Assembly: GCA_903896015.1 (NCBI GenBank)
Contig: CAITWF010000055.1
Coordinates: forward strand, 1-64,000
Direction of reading: 5' to 3'
Source: an uncultured Opitutia bacterium
GTDB taxonomy: Bacteria > Verrucomicrobiota > Verrucomicrobiia > Opitutales > Opitutaceae
DNA: 64,000 nucleotides
Under the pieces are notes generated by a model. The model saw only the letters and a list, made by a program, of their open reading frames with translations. It ran no database searches and was not told the DNA's origin. The translations under genes were made by a program, and so were the position numbers. Positions within the stretch are counted from its first letter, which is position 1. Every line of letters starts with the position of its first letter. Of this stretch, positions 7,731 through 16,144 are shown piece after piece.

Positions 7731-9476
7731 ATGATCTCCGTCGCGAAAAACTATTTCCGCTTCATCACGCGGTGCGCCCGCATCGCGTTCGTCGGCGACT
7801 GGCGCTACTACGCTTGGATGGGCGCGCTCACCCTCGTCGCCCTCCTCGGGCTCAACGCCTACTGCAAGCAGTTCGTCAACGGACTCATCGTCACCGGCAT
7901 GAGCGACGAGGTGTCGTGGGGCGTTTACATCGCCAACTTCACCTTCCTCGTCGGCGTCGCTGCCGCCGCCGTCATGATGGTCATTCCTGTCTACATCTAC
8001 GACAACGAGGAGCTGCACGATCTCGTGATCTTCGGCGAGCTGCTCGCGGTCGCCGCGATCGTGATGTGCCTGCTCTTCGTCACCGTCGATCTCGGGCGGC
8101 CGGATCGGTTCTGGCATCTCATCCCAGGCATCGGGCAACTCAACTTCCCCGCGTCGATGCTGAGCTGGGACGTCATTGTCCTCAACGGCTACCTTCTGCT
8201 CAACGTCTGGATTTGCGGTTACCTGCTCTACTCGCGCTATCAGGGAAAGAAGCCGTCGAAGTGGTTCTACATTCCGTTCGTGTTTACCGCGATCGTGTGG
8301 GCCGTCTCGATTCACACCGTTACGGCGTTCCTCTACGTCGGCCTTGGCGGCCGGCCGTTCTGGAATTCCGCGATCGTCGGCCCGCGGTTCCTCGCCTCGG
8401 CGTTCGCCGCCGGCCCCGCGCTGATCATTCTTGCGCTGCAGGTCATCCGGCGCGTCACCGCCTCCACGTCGGAAGACGAGGCGATCGCGCTGCGCGCCGC
8501 GCAGACGGTGCATCCCACGAGCCGGCCCGCGACCGAATCCCACCTAGATCTTCTCGCTCAGCACCTGCCCGAAATCGCCGCGCTCACCCCGACCGAGCGG
8601 GCGGAGTGCCTCGCGGGCGCGACGGTGTTCGACGTCACGACCGGCGCGGTGTTGCTGAAGCAGGGCGAGACCGACACGCACGCGTTTTTTGTCCTCAACG
8701 GCCGCGTCGTCGTGAAGCGCGAGGAGAGCGGCCGCTTCCGCATCACGCGCAGTGTCGTCCCCGGCGGCCAGTTCGGTGAAGTTTCCGCACTGCAGGCCAC
8801 GCCGCGCCAGGCCACCGCGGTCGCCGAGGAGCCGACGAGCGTGCTCTGCGTTCCCGCTGAATCGCTGCGCGTGCTGCTGCACAACCCGAAGGTCGAGCCC
8901 GTCATCCGCTCGCACATGGGCGAGCGTCTCATGATGAGCGATCATGCGCTCCTTACGCTGCGCGGCATCGTGCAGGTTTCGATGATCATCAATGTCTTCC
9001 TGCTCGCATGCGAAGTCTTCAAGGAATTCTACTCCGGCACCGCGCACGGCATCTCCGCGCGCTACCTCTTCATCGGCCTCGAAGGCCACCACGCGCTCGT
9101 GCCGTGGATCTGGACTGCGATCGGCCTCAACCTCATCGCGATGACTATCCTCCTGCTGCCCGTCAGCCGCAGCCTGAAATATCTGAACATCGCCTGCGTG
9201 CTCAGCATCGTCGGCATCTGGATTGAAAAGGGCATGGGCCTCGTCATCCCGGGCTTCATCCCCACACCGCTCGGCGCCGTCGTCGACTACCTGCCGTCGC
9301 TCAACGAGACGCTCGTGTGCCTCGGCATCTGGGCGTTCGGCCTTCTGCTCTACACCATCTTCCTTCGTATGTCCGTGCCAATTCTCCAAGGCCGCATGAC
9401 ACGGGCCAACGAGGGCAAGGTGGACGATGCCAGCGGTGAAGCGCTCCCACGCGCCTCCGCCGCACCAGCCCACTAA
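7731..9476 (+). CDS. NrfD-type quinone subunit with internal cyclic-nucleotide-binding domain
   Basis: Integral membrane subunit that reacts with the quinone pool. The 581-residue protein has about six transmembrane helices in residues 30-245, then a soluble cyclic-nucleotide-binding (CNB) domain at about 268-402, then about four more helices (408-548); ten helices in all is the ActC/HmcC-type NrfD layout. The CNB part contains GAVLLKQGETDTHAFFVLNG, VVVKREESGRF and the phosphate-binding cassette FGEVSALQATPRQATAVAEE, which keeps the key Glu and Arg that bind the cyclic phosphate. Typical NrfD proteins lack such a domain, so quinone chemistry here may be allosterically gated by cAMP or a similar ligand (inference). 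It follows the ferredoxin gene by 66 nt. Confidence 0.88.
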   Translation: MISVAKNYFRFITRCARIAFVGDWRYYAWMGALTLVALLGLNAYCKQFVNGLIVTGMSDEVSWGVYIANFTFLVGVAAAAVMMVIPVYIYDNEELHDLVIFGELLAVAAIVMCLLFVTVDLGRPDRFWHLIPGIGQLNFPASMLSWDVIVLNGYLLLNVWICGYLLYSRYQGKKPSKWFYIPFVFTAIVWAVSIHTVTAFLYVGLGGRPFWNSAIVGPRFLASAFAAGPALIILALQVIRRVTASTSEDEAIALRAAQTVHPTSRPATESHLDLLAQHLPEIAALTPTERAECLAGATVFDVTTGAVLLKQGETDTHAFFVLNGRVVVKREESGRFRITRSVVPGGQFGEVSALQATPRQATAVAEEPTSVLCVPAESLRVLLHNPKVEPVIRSHMGERLMMSDHALLTLRGIVQVSMIINVFLLACEVFKEFYSGTAHGISARYLFIGLEGHHALVPWIWTAIGLNLIAMTILLLPVSRSLKYLNIACVLSIVGIWIEKGMGLVIPGFIPTPLGAVVDYLPSLNETLVCLGIWAFGLLLYTIFLRMSVPILQGRMTRANEGKVDDASGEALPRASAAPAH

Positions 9477-9494
9477 TCTCCCTTCCCCACTCCC

Positions 9495-10049
9495 ATGGCC
9501 AAACAACTCACCGCAGAAGACGCGAAACAATCGCTCACCACCCACGTCGAGACCAAGGGCATCGAAGTCTTTTCGAAATACGGTCCGCAACTCGACTGGT
9601 CCGCGCTCCAGCGCCTCCTCGACGATCGCGTCTACGTGCGCTACCCAATCGAAATCGCCTTTGACGACACCCCGCTGCTCCCCGGCGAATTCGCGACGCC
9701 CGTGCAAAAGGGCGACATGCCCGAGGACGGCTTCACGATGGCGGTGCATCAGATGTTTGCCACGCAGCCCCAACTCGTGCCCGCGCTCGTGCTCTACCAG
9801 CTCGTCGCGGTGAACTACGGCGTGTTCGCCTCGTGCGAAGACGCCGAAACCTTCGGCGCCGCCGCCCTCGGTCTGACGCGCGACGAATACTATTCTCTCA
9901 TCTGCGACGCCGCCGACCAACTCGGCGCCAACGTCCCGACGGACATCGTCGGCACCCCGCTGGACTACGAACAAGTCGGCAACGGGTGCGGCAGCAGTGG
10001 CGACGATATCGGCGGTTGTGGCGGCGGGTGCAGTTGCGGCGGGCATTGA
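9495..10049 (+). CDS. Unrecognised protein with Gly/Cys-rich C-terminal tail
   Basis: The 184-residue soluble protein has no signal peptide. Residues about 1-165 look like a helical globular domain (EVFSKYGPQLDWSALQRLLD, VYVRYPIEIAFD, LVPALVLYQLVAVNYGVFA). The last 23 residues form a flexible tail, GNGCGSSGDDIGGCGGGCSCGGH, with four Cys and a final His, resembling metal-binding tails. It begins 18 nt after the NrfD-type gene and ends the operon, so it may serve assembly or metal delivery for that complex. I do not recognise the family; the function is open. Confidence 0.75.
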   Translation: MAKQLTAEDAKQSLTTHVETKGIEVFSKYGPQLDWSALQRLLDDRVYVRYPIEIAFDDTPLLPGEFATPVQKGDMPEDGFTMAVHQMFATQPQLVPALVLYQLVAVNYGVFASCEDAETFGAAALGLTRDEYYSLICDAADQLGANVPTDIVGTPLDYEQVGNGCGSSGDDIGGCGGGCSCGGH

Positions 10050-10283
10050 TCCGCGGTCGCACTGCTTTGACGAAGCCCAAACCGGGCAAACCGCTAATCG
10101 GATTTCCTCAATCGAGGAAATCATTGAAGCGCGCACCGGCTCATCGCCTCCGCGACAACGACGGGGTTCGCTCATCGCGAACCGATCGGTCTGCGCTGAG
10201 CAGACCCCACAGCATTGCACCGGAGGCGATGAGCCGTAGGGGTGAATTCAATTTGGCCCATTGGCCAAATCAATTAGCGGTTT
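10050..10283. repeat. Gene-free intergenic block of nested inverted repeats
   Basis: This lies between two convergent genes and no coding frame is convincing. Perfect stems seen: GATTTCCTC (10101-10109)/GAGGAAATC (10114-10122); an outer 15-bp pair GGCTCATCGCCTCCG (10138-10152)/CGGAGGCGATGAGCC (10221-10235), extended by CACC/GGTG; inside it two 7-bp hairpins, 10165-10171/10177-10183 and 10188-10194/10200-10206; and ATTTGGCC (10251-10258)/GGCCAAAT (10263-10270). Together they form a cloverleaf-like unit flanked by two hairpins. It could be a REP/BIME-like element, a bidirectional terminator or a structured RNA. Confidence 0.7.
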
Positions 10284-11936
10284 CTATCTCGGACTCAGAG
10301 ACTGCCGTTTCCTTAACCGCGTGAAGACCAGCGACACGACCAGCAGCACCGTGCCCAGCACGAGGAACGACAGCACGCGGTAGACCGGCTCGAACCGGCT
10401 CGTGCCGACGACGACCACGTAGCACAGCGTCAGCAGCAGCGTCGCGTGGCCCATCCACCGGTATTTCTGATTTTGCACGAGGAGATTCAGCGCGTAGTAG
10501 CCGAGCGCGAGCCCAACCCACGCGAGCCCCACGTGCTTGCCCGGCACGAGGTGGTAGAGCGCGTAGGGAAACACGAGCCACGCACCGACCAGATACGCGT
10601 TGCGCATGAGGGTGGTCTTCAACTCAAGGCGATCCTGCTGCCAGTTGAGGATGCGCGCACTCACGAGTGCGACGAGACCGAAGCCGAGACTGATGCCCGT
10701 CTCGCGTTCGGCGACGACGATGTAGCCGAGCACAATCGCAACGTAGATCAGGAAATTCGCCACGACGATGAAGCGCGAGCGAAACCAGATCGCCGTCGCG
10801 ACCACGACCACGCTCTGCACCGAAAGCCACACAAACACCGCCGGAACGGACGAGGCCTTGAAGATCGCGACGCTGAGCGCCGCGTAGCCCGTCATAGCGT
10901 AGAAAAACGTCGCCACCCGGCTCGCTCGCCGTCGCCAAAATACAATCGCGATCCCGAGAAACACGGCAAACGCCGCCGCGTGCCACGCCGCAACTTCGGC
11001 CGGAAACGCGGCGAGCGTGTGCACGAAGAACAACCCGTAACCGAGCCCGCAGTTGAGCAGCGCGTGGACGGCGTCCACCGCACCCTCGGCCTCTGTTCGC
11101 GGCTGCCACCACCGACCCGCGGCAAATACCAACACGCATGCGAGCAGAATCGCGGGCGCAACCGCATGCGTCGCAAAGTGCGGCGCCACACCGCGCAACT
11201 GAGGACCGAGCGCCCAAGCGAGGTATGCGGCATATCCCCAGATCAGCGCCCCGAAAGAAAGCGCCCGCCAGTTTTCGCGTTCGCTGAAATAGACCGCGAT
11301 AACCACGAGCGTCACGAGCCCGCCGAACGCGAGCCAGTGCGCACCCGTCACCGCAATCGCCACGCCGCCGGTCGCGAGCGCAAGGCCGGTGAGCCCGGGA
11401 GATTTCCGGCGCAGCGCGACCCAGAGGTTAAACGCCACCGTCGCGATCAGCAGCGCATGGGCCCCCGGCGAATCGACCGCGAGTAGGGAGCGCGAGAGCG
11501 GGAAACTCAGCCGCAGCGTCGAAAGAAATAACAGCACCATGCCCGCCCCGCGCAGGTGGCTAGCGACGAACGCAAACGCGTCGCGCCACACACGCGACAG
11601 CCCGAAGAGCGCGAGGCTCACCGCGTAGCCCGCGAGCGACGGCACGATCGCCGGCAGGTTCGCGAACGGCAACGACATTAGAAATCCGGCGCCGAGCGTG
11701 AGTGCGACGATGCCTGCGACCGCGAACCCGTTTTGCCCGAGCTCGAACTCAAGTTCATCCTCCGTGCGCGCGGCCACCGGCGGCAATGGCAGCGGGGCCG
11801 GGATCGGATTTGTTGCGCGCACGATCGCCGGCTCTGCGGCGAGACCCAGGTGCACCTCCAGACGAGCAAGCCGTTGCTCCAACAGCGCGAGGCGGTGGGC
11901 TTCGTTCGGCGCGGGCGAGTGGGGGTGATCGGCCAT
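10284..11936 (-). CDS. DUF2339-type polytopic membrane protein
   Basis: The 550-residue protein begins with a short coiled segment (LALLEQRLARLEVHLGL) and a Pro-rich linker, followed by about 16-18 closely spaced hydrophobic helices from residue 72 to the end, finishing with a basic tail. This layout and pieces such as LGQNGFAVAGIVALTLGAGF match DUF2339 membrane proteins, whose function is unknown. It is monocistronic, convergent with the NrfD operon. Two CGCA boxes (12027, 12060) lie 90-135 nt upstream, suggesting control with the redox genes (inference). Confidence 0.75.
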   Translation of the reverse strand: MADHPHSPAPNEAHRLALLEQRLARLEVHLGLAAEPAIVRATNPIPAPLPLPPVAARTEDELEFELGQNGFAVAGIVALTLGAGFLMSLPFANLPAIVPSLAGYAVSLALFGLSRVWRDAFAFVASHLRGAGMVLLFLSTLRLSFPLSRSLLAVDSPGAHALLIATVAFNLWVALRRKSPGLTGLALATGGVAIAVTGAHWLAFGGLVTLVVIAVYFSERENWRALSFGALIWGYAAYLAWALGPQLRGVAPHFATHAVAPAILLACVLVFAAGRWWQPRTEAEGAVDAVHALLNCGLGYGLFFVHTLAAFPAEVAAWHAAAFAVFLGIAIVFWRRRASRVATFFYAMTGYAALSVAIFKASSVPAVFVWLSVQSVVVVATAIWFRSRFIVVANFLIYVAIVLGYIVVAERETGISLGFGLVALVSARILNWQQDRLELKTTLMRNAYLVGAWLVFPYALYHLVPGKHVGLAWVGLALGYYALNLLVQNQKYRWMGHATLLLTLCYVVVVGTSRFEPVYRVLSFLVLGTVLLVVSLVFTRLRKRQSLSPR

Positions 11937-12006
11937 GCAGGTAATCGACGGCGCAGGCCGCGCCGTGGTCAGCGTGAGTATCGCCGTAATCGCGCCTGCG
12001 GGCTAA

Positions 12007-12072
12007 CGCACCCTTGCCCGAAGCTCCGCATATTTTGCGGGCCGCCGGGTGGCCCGCTGCGCAGATTTTTCC
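12007..12072 (-). promoter_or_regulatory. CGCA-N4-TTGC boxes upstream of the DUF2339 gene
   Basis: CGCATATTTTGCG at 12027-12039 is a perfect CGCA-N5-TGCG box. CGCAGATTTTTCC at 12060-12072 is a half match 33 bp away, and CGCACCCTTGCCC at 12007-12019 is a looser copy 20 bp to the left. A GCGGGCC/GGCCCGC hairpin (12037-12057) lies between them. Confidence 0.5.
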
Positions 12073-12077
12073 GCGGC

Positions 12078-13388
12078 TCAGGGCGCGGCCACGGGCTGCG
12101 GCACGCCGCCGAGCGGCACGGCCTCGCGCTCCAACCCCGCGTGCACGCGCATCGCCTCGCGGTAGCCGTTCACCGCTTCGAAAAATTCGGACATCATGAG
12201 CATCAGCCAATACATCCCGCGCTCCGTGAGCTGCCAGCCGTGTTCGGTGCGCCGCGCCGCACCGAGCAGTTCGAGCGTGCGCAACTCGCCCCACAGCGTG
12301 CGAAAAAATTTCTTTCCGTGGCGCCGCAGCGCCCACTCGCGATCGAGCCCGAGCCCAAACATCCGCACGAGGAGCACGTAGCGCATCTGATCGGCGGCGC
12401 TGAGCTGGTGGTGCGCGACGATGCCGGTCAGCCCCTGCGCGATGCGCTGCTCGTAGGCGTTCAGCGAAAACGTCGTCGCGTGCAACGTGCCGTCGAGATA
12501 ACTGAACGCGCCGCTGCCGACGCCGACGTAGTTGTCCGCCGTCGTGAGATACTCGTCACTCCCCTCGCCCGTGCGGGTGAAACACCACGCCGAGGTCGGC
12601 TTGAAGTCCGGCGCGAGCCGCCGCCGAATGGTCTCGAAAAACGTGCGCAGCCGGCCGCGATCGGGGGTGCCCATCGCGTCTGACATCCGGCGCAGCACGG
12701 TCGGCGAGGTCATCAGCGGGTAGCACGACACCTGGTTCGCCCCGAGCGTGCGGAAAATTTCCAGGTCGCGCTCCAGCGACGCGAGCGACTGGTGCGGCTG
12801 GTTGAAAATCAGATCGACGTTGAGCGTGGGAAACAACCCCGCCGCAGCGCGGATGTGCTCCGCGACCTCGGCGCCGCTGCCGTATTTTTCGTAGCGCTCC
12901 ATTTCGCGGAGCAGTTCGTCGTCGAAGCTTTGCACGCCGACGGAGAGCCGCGTGACGCCGGCGGCGCGCAAGCGGGCGAGCACCTCCGGGCGCAAATCCT
13001 TCGGGTTGGTCTCGACGGAAATTTCCCTCACCGCAAACCGCCCCCGCACGAGCGCGATCGTTTCAACGAGTTCCTCCGGCTCGATCGTCGGCGTGCCGCC
13101 GCCGAAATAGACACCGGTGAATTGATGACCGGCGTCGGCGTAGAGGCAGATCTCGTTGCGCAGCGCCGAGAAATAGCGCCGCGCGTGCTCGTGGCAGTGC
13201 TGCACGCGATGGAACGAGCAAAACGGGCACAGCACCTCGCAGAACGGAATGTGCACGTAGAGATAGCAGCCGCCCAGCGCCGGGCGCGGCGGGACTTCGC
13301 CGGCCGATTCCTCCATCCGCAAAAAGCCGCGCGTGCGAAAGCGAAAAATTCGCAGCAGAAGGGCGTCGGTGATCGGTGAGTCAAACAT
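12078..13388 (-). CDS. HemN-like radical SAM protein
   Basis: Oxygen-independent coproporphyrinogen oxidase-like radical SAM enzyme, 436 residues from ATG 13388. The cluster motif CEVLCPFC (CxxxCxxC, in YVHIPFCEVLCPFCSF) binds the SAM [4Fe-4S] centre; FGGGTPTIEPEE is the SAM-binding GGGTP motif, and SVETNPKDL and SVGVQSFDD are HemN-family segments. It is distinct from the canonical HemN at 23793: the motif is followed by a Phe instead of Gly-Cys, and the N terminus lacks the HemN tail, as in HemW/HutW relatives that act as haem chaperones or haem-degrading enzymes. A GTG at 13418 could extend it by ten residues. Being divergent from a 13-haem cytochrome suggests a role in haem handling; the true reaction is uncertain. 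Confidence 0.78.
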   Translation of the reverse strand: MFDSPITDALLLRIFRFRTRGFLRMEESAGEVPPRPALGGCYLYVHIPFCEVLCPFCSFHRVQHCHEHARRYFSALRNEICLYADAGHQFTGVYFGGGTPTIEPEELVETIALVRGRFAVREISVETNPKDLRPEVLARLRAAGVTRLSVGVQSFDDELLREMERYEKYGSGAEVAEHIRAAAGLFPTLNVDLIFNQPHQSLASLERDLEIFRTLGANQVSCYPLMTSPTVLRRMSDAMGTPDRGRLRTFFETIRRRLAPDFKPTSAWCFTRTGEGSDEYLTTADNYVGVGSGAFSYLDGTLHATTFSLNAYEQRIAQGLTGIVAHHQLSAADQMRYVLLVRMFGLGLDREWALRRHGKKFFRTLWGELRTLELLGAARRTEHGWQLTERGMYWLMLMMSEFFEAVNGYREAMRVHAGLEREAVPLGGVPQPVAAP

Positions 13389-13458
13389 GAGGGCGTGGGC
13401 TTGCCACCAGTCTCGCACATCGCGCCGCCGGCTCCTACCGGCCCCTTGCGCGATGCTC

Positions 13459-13471
13459 CGCAGATTTTGCG
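13459..13471. promoter_or_regulatory. CGCAGATTTTGCG box in divergent promoter region
   Basis: A perfect CGCA-N5-TGCG palindromic box lies 70 nt upstream of the HemN-like start (13388, minus) and 85 nt upstream of the 13-haem cytochrome start (13557, plus). A looser CGCACATCGCGCC lies at 13414. Confidence 0.5.
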
Positions 13472-13556
13472 AGCCGATTATCCAGGATCCGCGCCAACAA
13501 GATTCGCCTAGGGTTGGTCAACCAATGCGACGCCGCGGCGCACCATTCGGCCTAAG

Positions 13557-15761
13557 ATGCGACTCAGGGAAAACCCTTTTACCATGCGTGCCGGACAACC
13601 TGCTTCGGATACCACGCCCGCCCGCCGCGGATCGCGGCCCGGGTGCCTGTTGGCGGGGCTGTGGCTCGCCGCCCTCACCGCGATCGGTTTTGGCGCCGAG
13701 CCGGTGAAACCCGCGGCACCGGCGCCGACGGCCAGCACGGCCTGCCTCGCCTGTCACAGCGACGACAACGCCAAATCCGTGCACCGCGCGTTGGAGTGCG
13801 CCGACTGTCACGAAAAATATGACGGCGACGCCCTTCCGCACCGCTCGCCGATGGTGCCGGTCGATTGCACGTCGTGTCACGACGCGACGGCGAAGAAGCA
13901 CGCATTTCACCCGCGCCTCGCGCAGCAGCCGGTGCCCGCCGGCAAGGACACCTCCTGCGTCGGCTGCCACGGCACGCACGCGACCGCGGCGGTGAAGAGT
14001 CCCGCGTTTGCGTTCAACGATGGGCCGCAGGCGAAGGCCTGCGGCGAGTGCCACGTCGCGGCGCGCGATCATTTTCTGGCGTCGGCGCATGGCCGTGCGT
14101 TCGCGGCGAAGGAGGCCAACGCACCCGAATGCCTCACCTGCCATCGGCAGCCCGTCGTCGCTCTCGCGCCCGCAAAGATTACGCTCGCGCAAAAGCTCGA
14201 GCAGACGAAGCAGTGCGAGTCGTGCCACGTTGGAAAAGTGAACGTCGCCAATCAGGCGGTGCGCGGCTCAAAGTTCGTCTCCTCCTTCGATCAGAGCGTG
14301 CATGGCGCGGCGCTCCTCGCCGGCAAAGTCGGCGCCGCCAACTGCGTCGACTGCCACGGCGCGCACGAGATGAACCGCGCGCTCGTCGGCAGCGCCAAGG
14401 TCAACAAGCTCCGCGTCGCCGACACGTGCGCGAATTGCCACGAGAAAATCGCCACGGAGTTTGCCGGCAGTGTCCACGCTGCCGCGCTCGCCAAGGGCAA
14501 CCTCGACTCCGCGGCCTGCACCGACTGCCACGGCGAGCACGCGATCCGAAGCCACACCGACGCCGCCTCGCCCGTCAACGCCAAGAACGTGACCCAGCAG
14601 GTCTGCGCCAACTGCCACGCCTCGCTCCGCCTCACGCAAAAATACGGGCTGCCGTCGCAGAGTTTGCAGACCTTCGCCGACAGTTACCACGGCCTCGCGG
14701 TGCGCGGCGGCGCCGTCGAAGTCGTCAACTGCGCCAGCTGCCACAACTCGCACGCCATCAAATCGCAGACCGATCCGACCTCGAGCATCCATCCGACCCA
14801 TCTCGCGCAGACGTGCGGCCAGTGCCATCCGGGCGCCAACACGCGCTTCGCCGTCGGCAAGGTCCACGTCAGCCCCGAGGCCGCCCAGGGCGCCGACGGC
14901 AACAGCCCGATCCTTTATCTCATCTCCAGCCTCTACGTCGTGCTGATCGTCGCGGTGGTCGGTGGCATGTTTTTTCACAACGCGCTCGATTTCCTAAAGA
15001 AAATCCGGCGCAAGCTCGCGATCCAGAAAGGCGCGATCGCCGAGCCTTACGTAGCCCACCGGCTCTATCTGCGCATGAGCCGGCATGAGCGCTGGCAGCA
15101 CGCGATCCTCATGTTGAGTTTCACGCTGCTCGTGGTCACGGGCTTCATGCTGCGCTATCCCGAGGCTTGGTGGGTCGTCGCGATCCGGCGCGTAAGCGTG
15201 CGCGCCTTCGAGTGGCGCGGCTGGATCCATCGCGGCGCGGGTGTCGTTATGCTCGCCTCCGGACTCTGGCACTTCGGTTACCTCGCGTTCACCGCCCGCG
15301 GTCGCCAGCTCTTCCGCGATCTCCTCCCGCGCTGGCGCGACGCCACCGATCCGATCGCCGTGATGAAATACAACCTCGGCCTCGCGCCGACCAAGCCGGC
15401 CTTCCCGCGTTTCTGCTACATTGAGAAGGCCGAGTATTGGGCGATGATGTGGGGCACGTTTCTCATGGGTGTGACCGGAGCGATCCTGTGGTTTGACAAC
15501 ACCTCGATCGGGCTCTTCACGAAACTAGGCTTCGACATCTCACGCACCGTGCACTTCTACGAGGCAATCCTCGCGACGCTCGCGATCCTCGTCTGGCATT
15601 TCTATTTCGTGATTTTCAATCCGGACGTCTACCCCATGAGCCTCGCCTGGCTCACCGGCAAGATGTCGGAGCGCGAGATGCTCGACGAACACCCGCTCGA
15701 ACTTGCGCGCCTCAAGGCCGAGGTCGCCGCCAAGCGACACGAGCCGCCGCCCAGCGCCTAA
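13557..15761 (+). CDS. CbcL-like fusion: 13-haem cytochrome c plus cytochrome b membrane domain
   Basis: Likely menaquinol oxidase that moves electrons to periplasmic carriers. The 734-residue protein has a signal anchor (about residues 28-46), a periplasmic part with 13 CXXCH motifs (CLACH, CADCH, CTSCH, CVGCH, CGECH, CLTCH, CESCH, CVDCH, CANCH, CTDCH, CANCH, CASCH, CGQCH; residues about 62-425), and a membrane domain (about 460-700) with several helices and histidines (WQHAIL, GWIHRGAG, LWHFGYL, VHFYEAIL, VWHFYFV) that fit a di-haem cytochrome b561/FdnI-type fold. Geobacter CbcL has the same architecture with nine c-haems. An internal ATG at 13584 could also start it. It is transcribed alone, divergent from the HemN-like gene. 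Confidence 0.87.
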   Translation: MRLRENPFTMRAGQPASDTTPARRGSRPGCLLAGLWLAALTAIGFGAEPVKPAAPAPTASTACLACHSDDNAKSVHRALECADCHEKYDGDALPHRSPMVPVDCTSCHDATAKKHAFHPRLAQQPVPAGKDTSCVGCHGTHATAAVKSPAFAFNDGPQAKACGECHVAARDHFLASAHGRAFAAKEANAPECLTCHRQPVVALAPAKITLAQKLEQTKQCESCHVGKVNVANQAVRGSKFVSSFDQSVHGAALLAGKVGAANCVDCHGAHEMNRALVGSAKVNKLRVADTCANCHEKIATEFAGSVHAAALAKGNLDSAACTDCHGEHAIRSHTDAASPVNAKNVTQQVCANCHASLRLTQKYGLPSQSLQTFADSYHGLAVRGGAVEVVNCASCHNSHAIKSQTDPTSSIHPTHLAQTCGQCHPGANTRFAVGKVHVSPEAAQGADGNSPILYLISSLYVVLIVAVVGGMFFHNALDFLKKIRRKLAIQKGAIAEPYVAHRLYLRMSRHERWQHAILMLSFTLLVVTGFMLRYPEAWWVVAIRRVSVRAFEWRGWIHRGAGVVMLASGLWHFGYLAFTARGRQLFRDLLPRWRDATDPIAVMKYNLGLAPTKPAFPRFCYIEKAEYWAMMWGTFLMGVTGAILWFDNTSIGLFTKLGFDISRTVHFYEAILATLAILVWHFYFVIFNPDVYPMSLAWLTGKMSEREMLDEHPLELARLKAEVAAKRHEPPPSA

Positions 15762-15801
15762 CTTTCGTCCGCAACCAAAATCCCAAACCTCGGAGGCCGC
15801 C

Positions 15802-16071
15802 ATGCCCACCCTCAAAATCCACCTCGAACATGCCGAATACGACGCCGTGGAACGTTTCGCGTCCGGCTTGAACACTACGCCCGAGGCCGTCGCCTACTGC
15901 GCCCTCAACCGCCTCATGCTCGACACGCACAACCCCGGACTGCCCGAAGAGATCGCTCAGACGTGGGAGGCCCACCGCGAGAATCTCCCGCTGTGGAGTG
16001 ATTCCGCCGGCGGCCCGCACGGCTACGAGGGCAAGGCCGACTCCGAGCCGACGCCGAGCAAGTATCTCTGA
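15802..16071 (+). CDS. Small hypothetical protein, RHH-like N terminus
   Basis: Encodes 89 residues, MPTLKIHLEHAEYDAVERFA first, then SGLNTTPEAVAYCALNRLML. The strand-helix-helix beginning resembles ribbon-helix-helix DNA-binding or antitoxin-type proteins, but the C-terminal half (NLPLWSDSAGGPHGYEG) is not recognised. It starts 40 nt after the 13-haem cytochrome with an AGG-rich ribosome site (CGGAGG at 15791) and probably shares its transcript. Function unknown. Confidence 0.6.
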   Translation: MPTLKIHLEHAEYDAVERFASGLNTTPEAVAYCALNRLMLDTHNPGLPEEIAQTWEAHRENLPLWSDSAGGPHGYEGKADSEPTPSKYL

Positions 16072-16099
16072 GCGGGCGGCGGAAAAAACTCTGTTGTGT

Positions 16100-16124
16100 A
16101 GGGCGGCTGTCTTGCAGCCGCCCT
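16100..16124. terminator. Hairpin between convergent genes
   Basis: AGGGCGGCTG (16100-16109) and CAGCCGCCCT (16115-16124) form a perfect 10-bp stem with a 5-nt loop, between the stop at 16071 (plus) and the malic enzyme stop at 16145 (minus). In the minus direction a T6 run follows about 10 nt later. It is probably a bidirectional terminator. Confidence 0.65.
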
Positions 16125-16144
16125 CCGTGACACGTCCGACGCGC

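Noticed and set aside
6738-8543. 601-codon open frame on the minus strand opposite the ferredoxin and NrfD genes.
   Set aside because: Its composition is extreme (Arg/Glu/Asp-rich, no family motif) and it mirrors two well-supported genes; GC-rich third positions make such antisense frames common.
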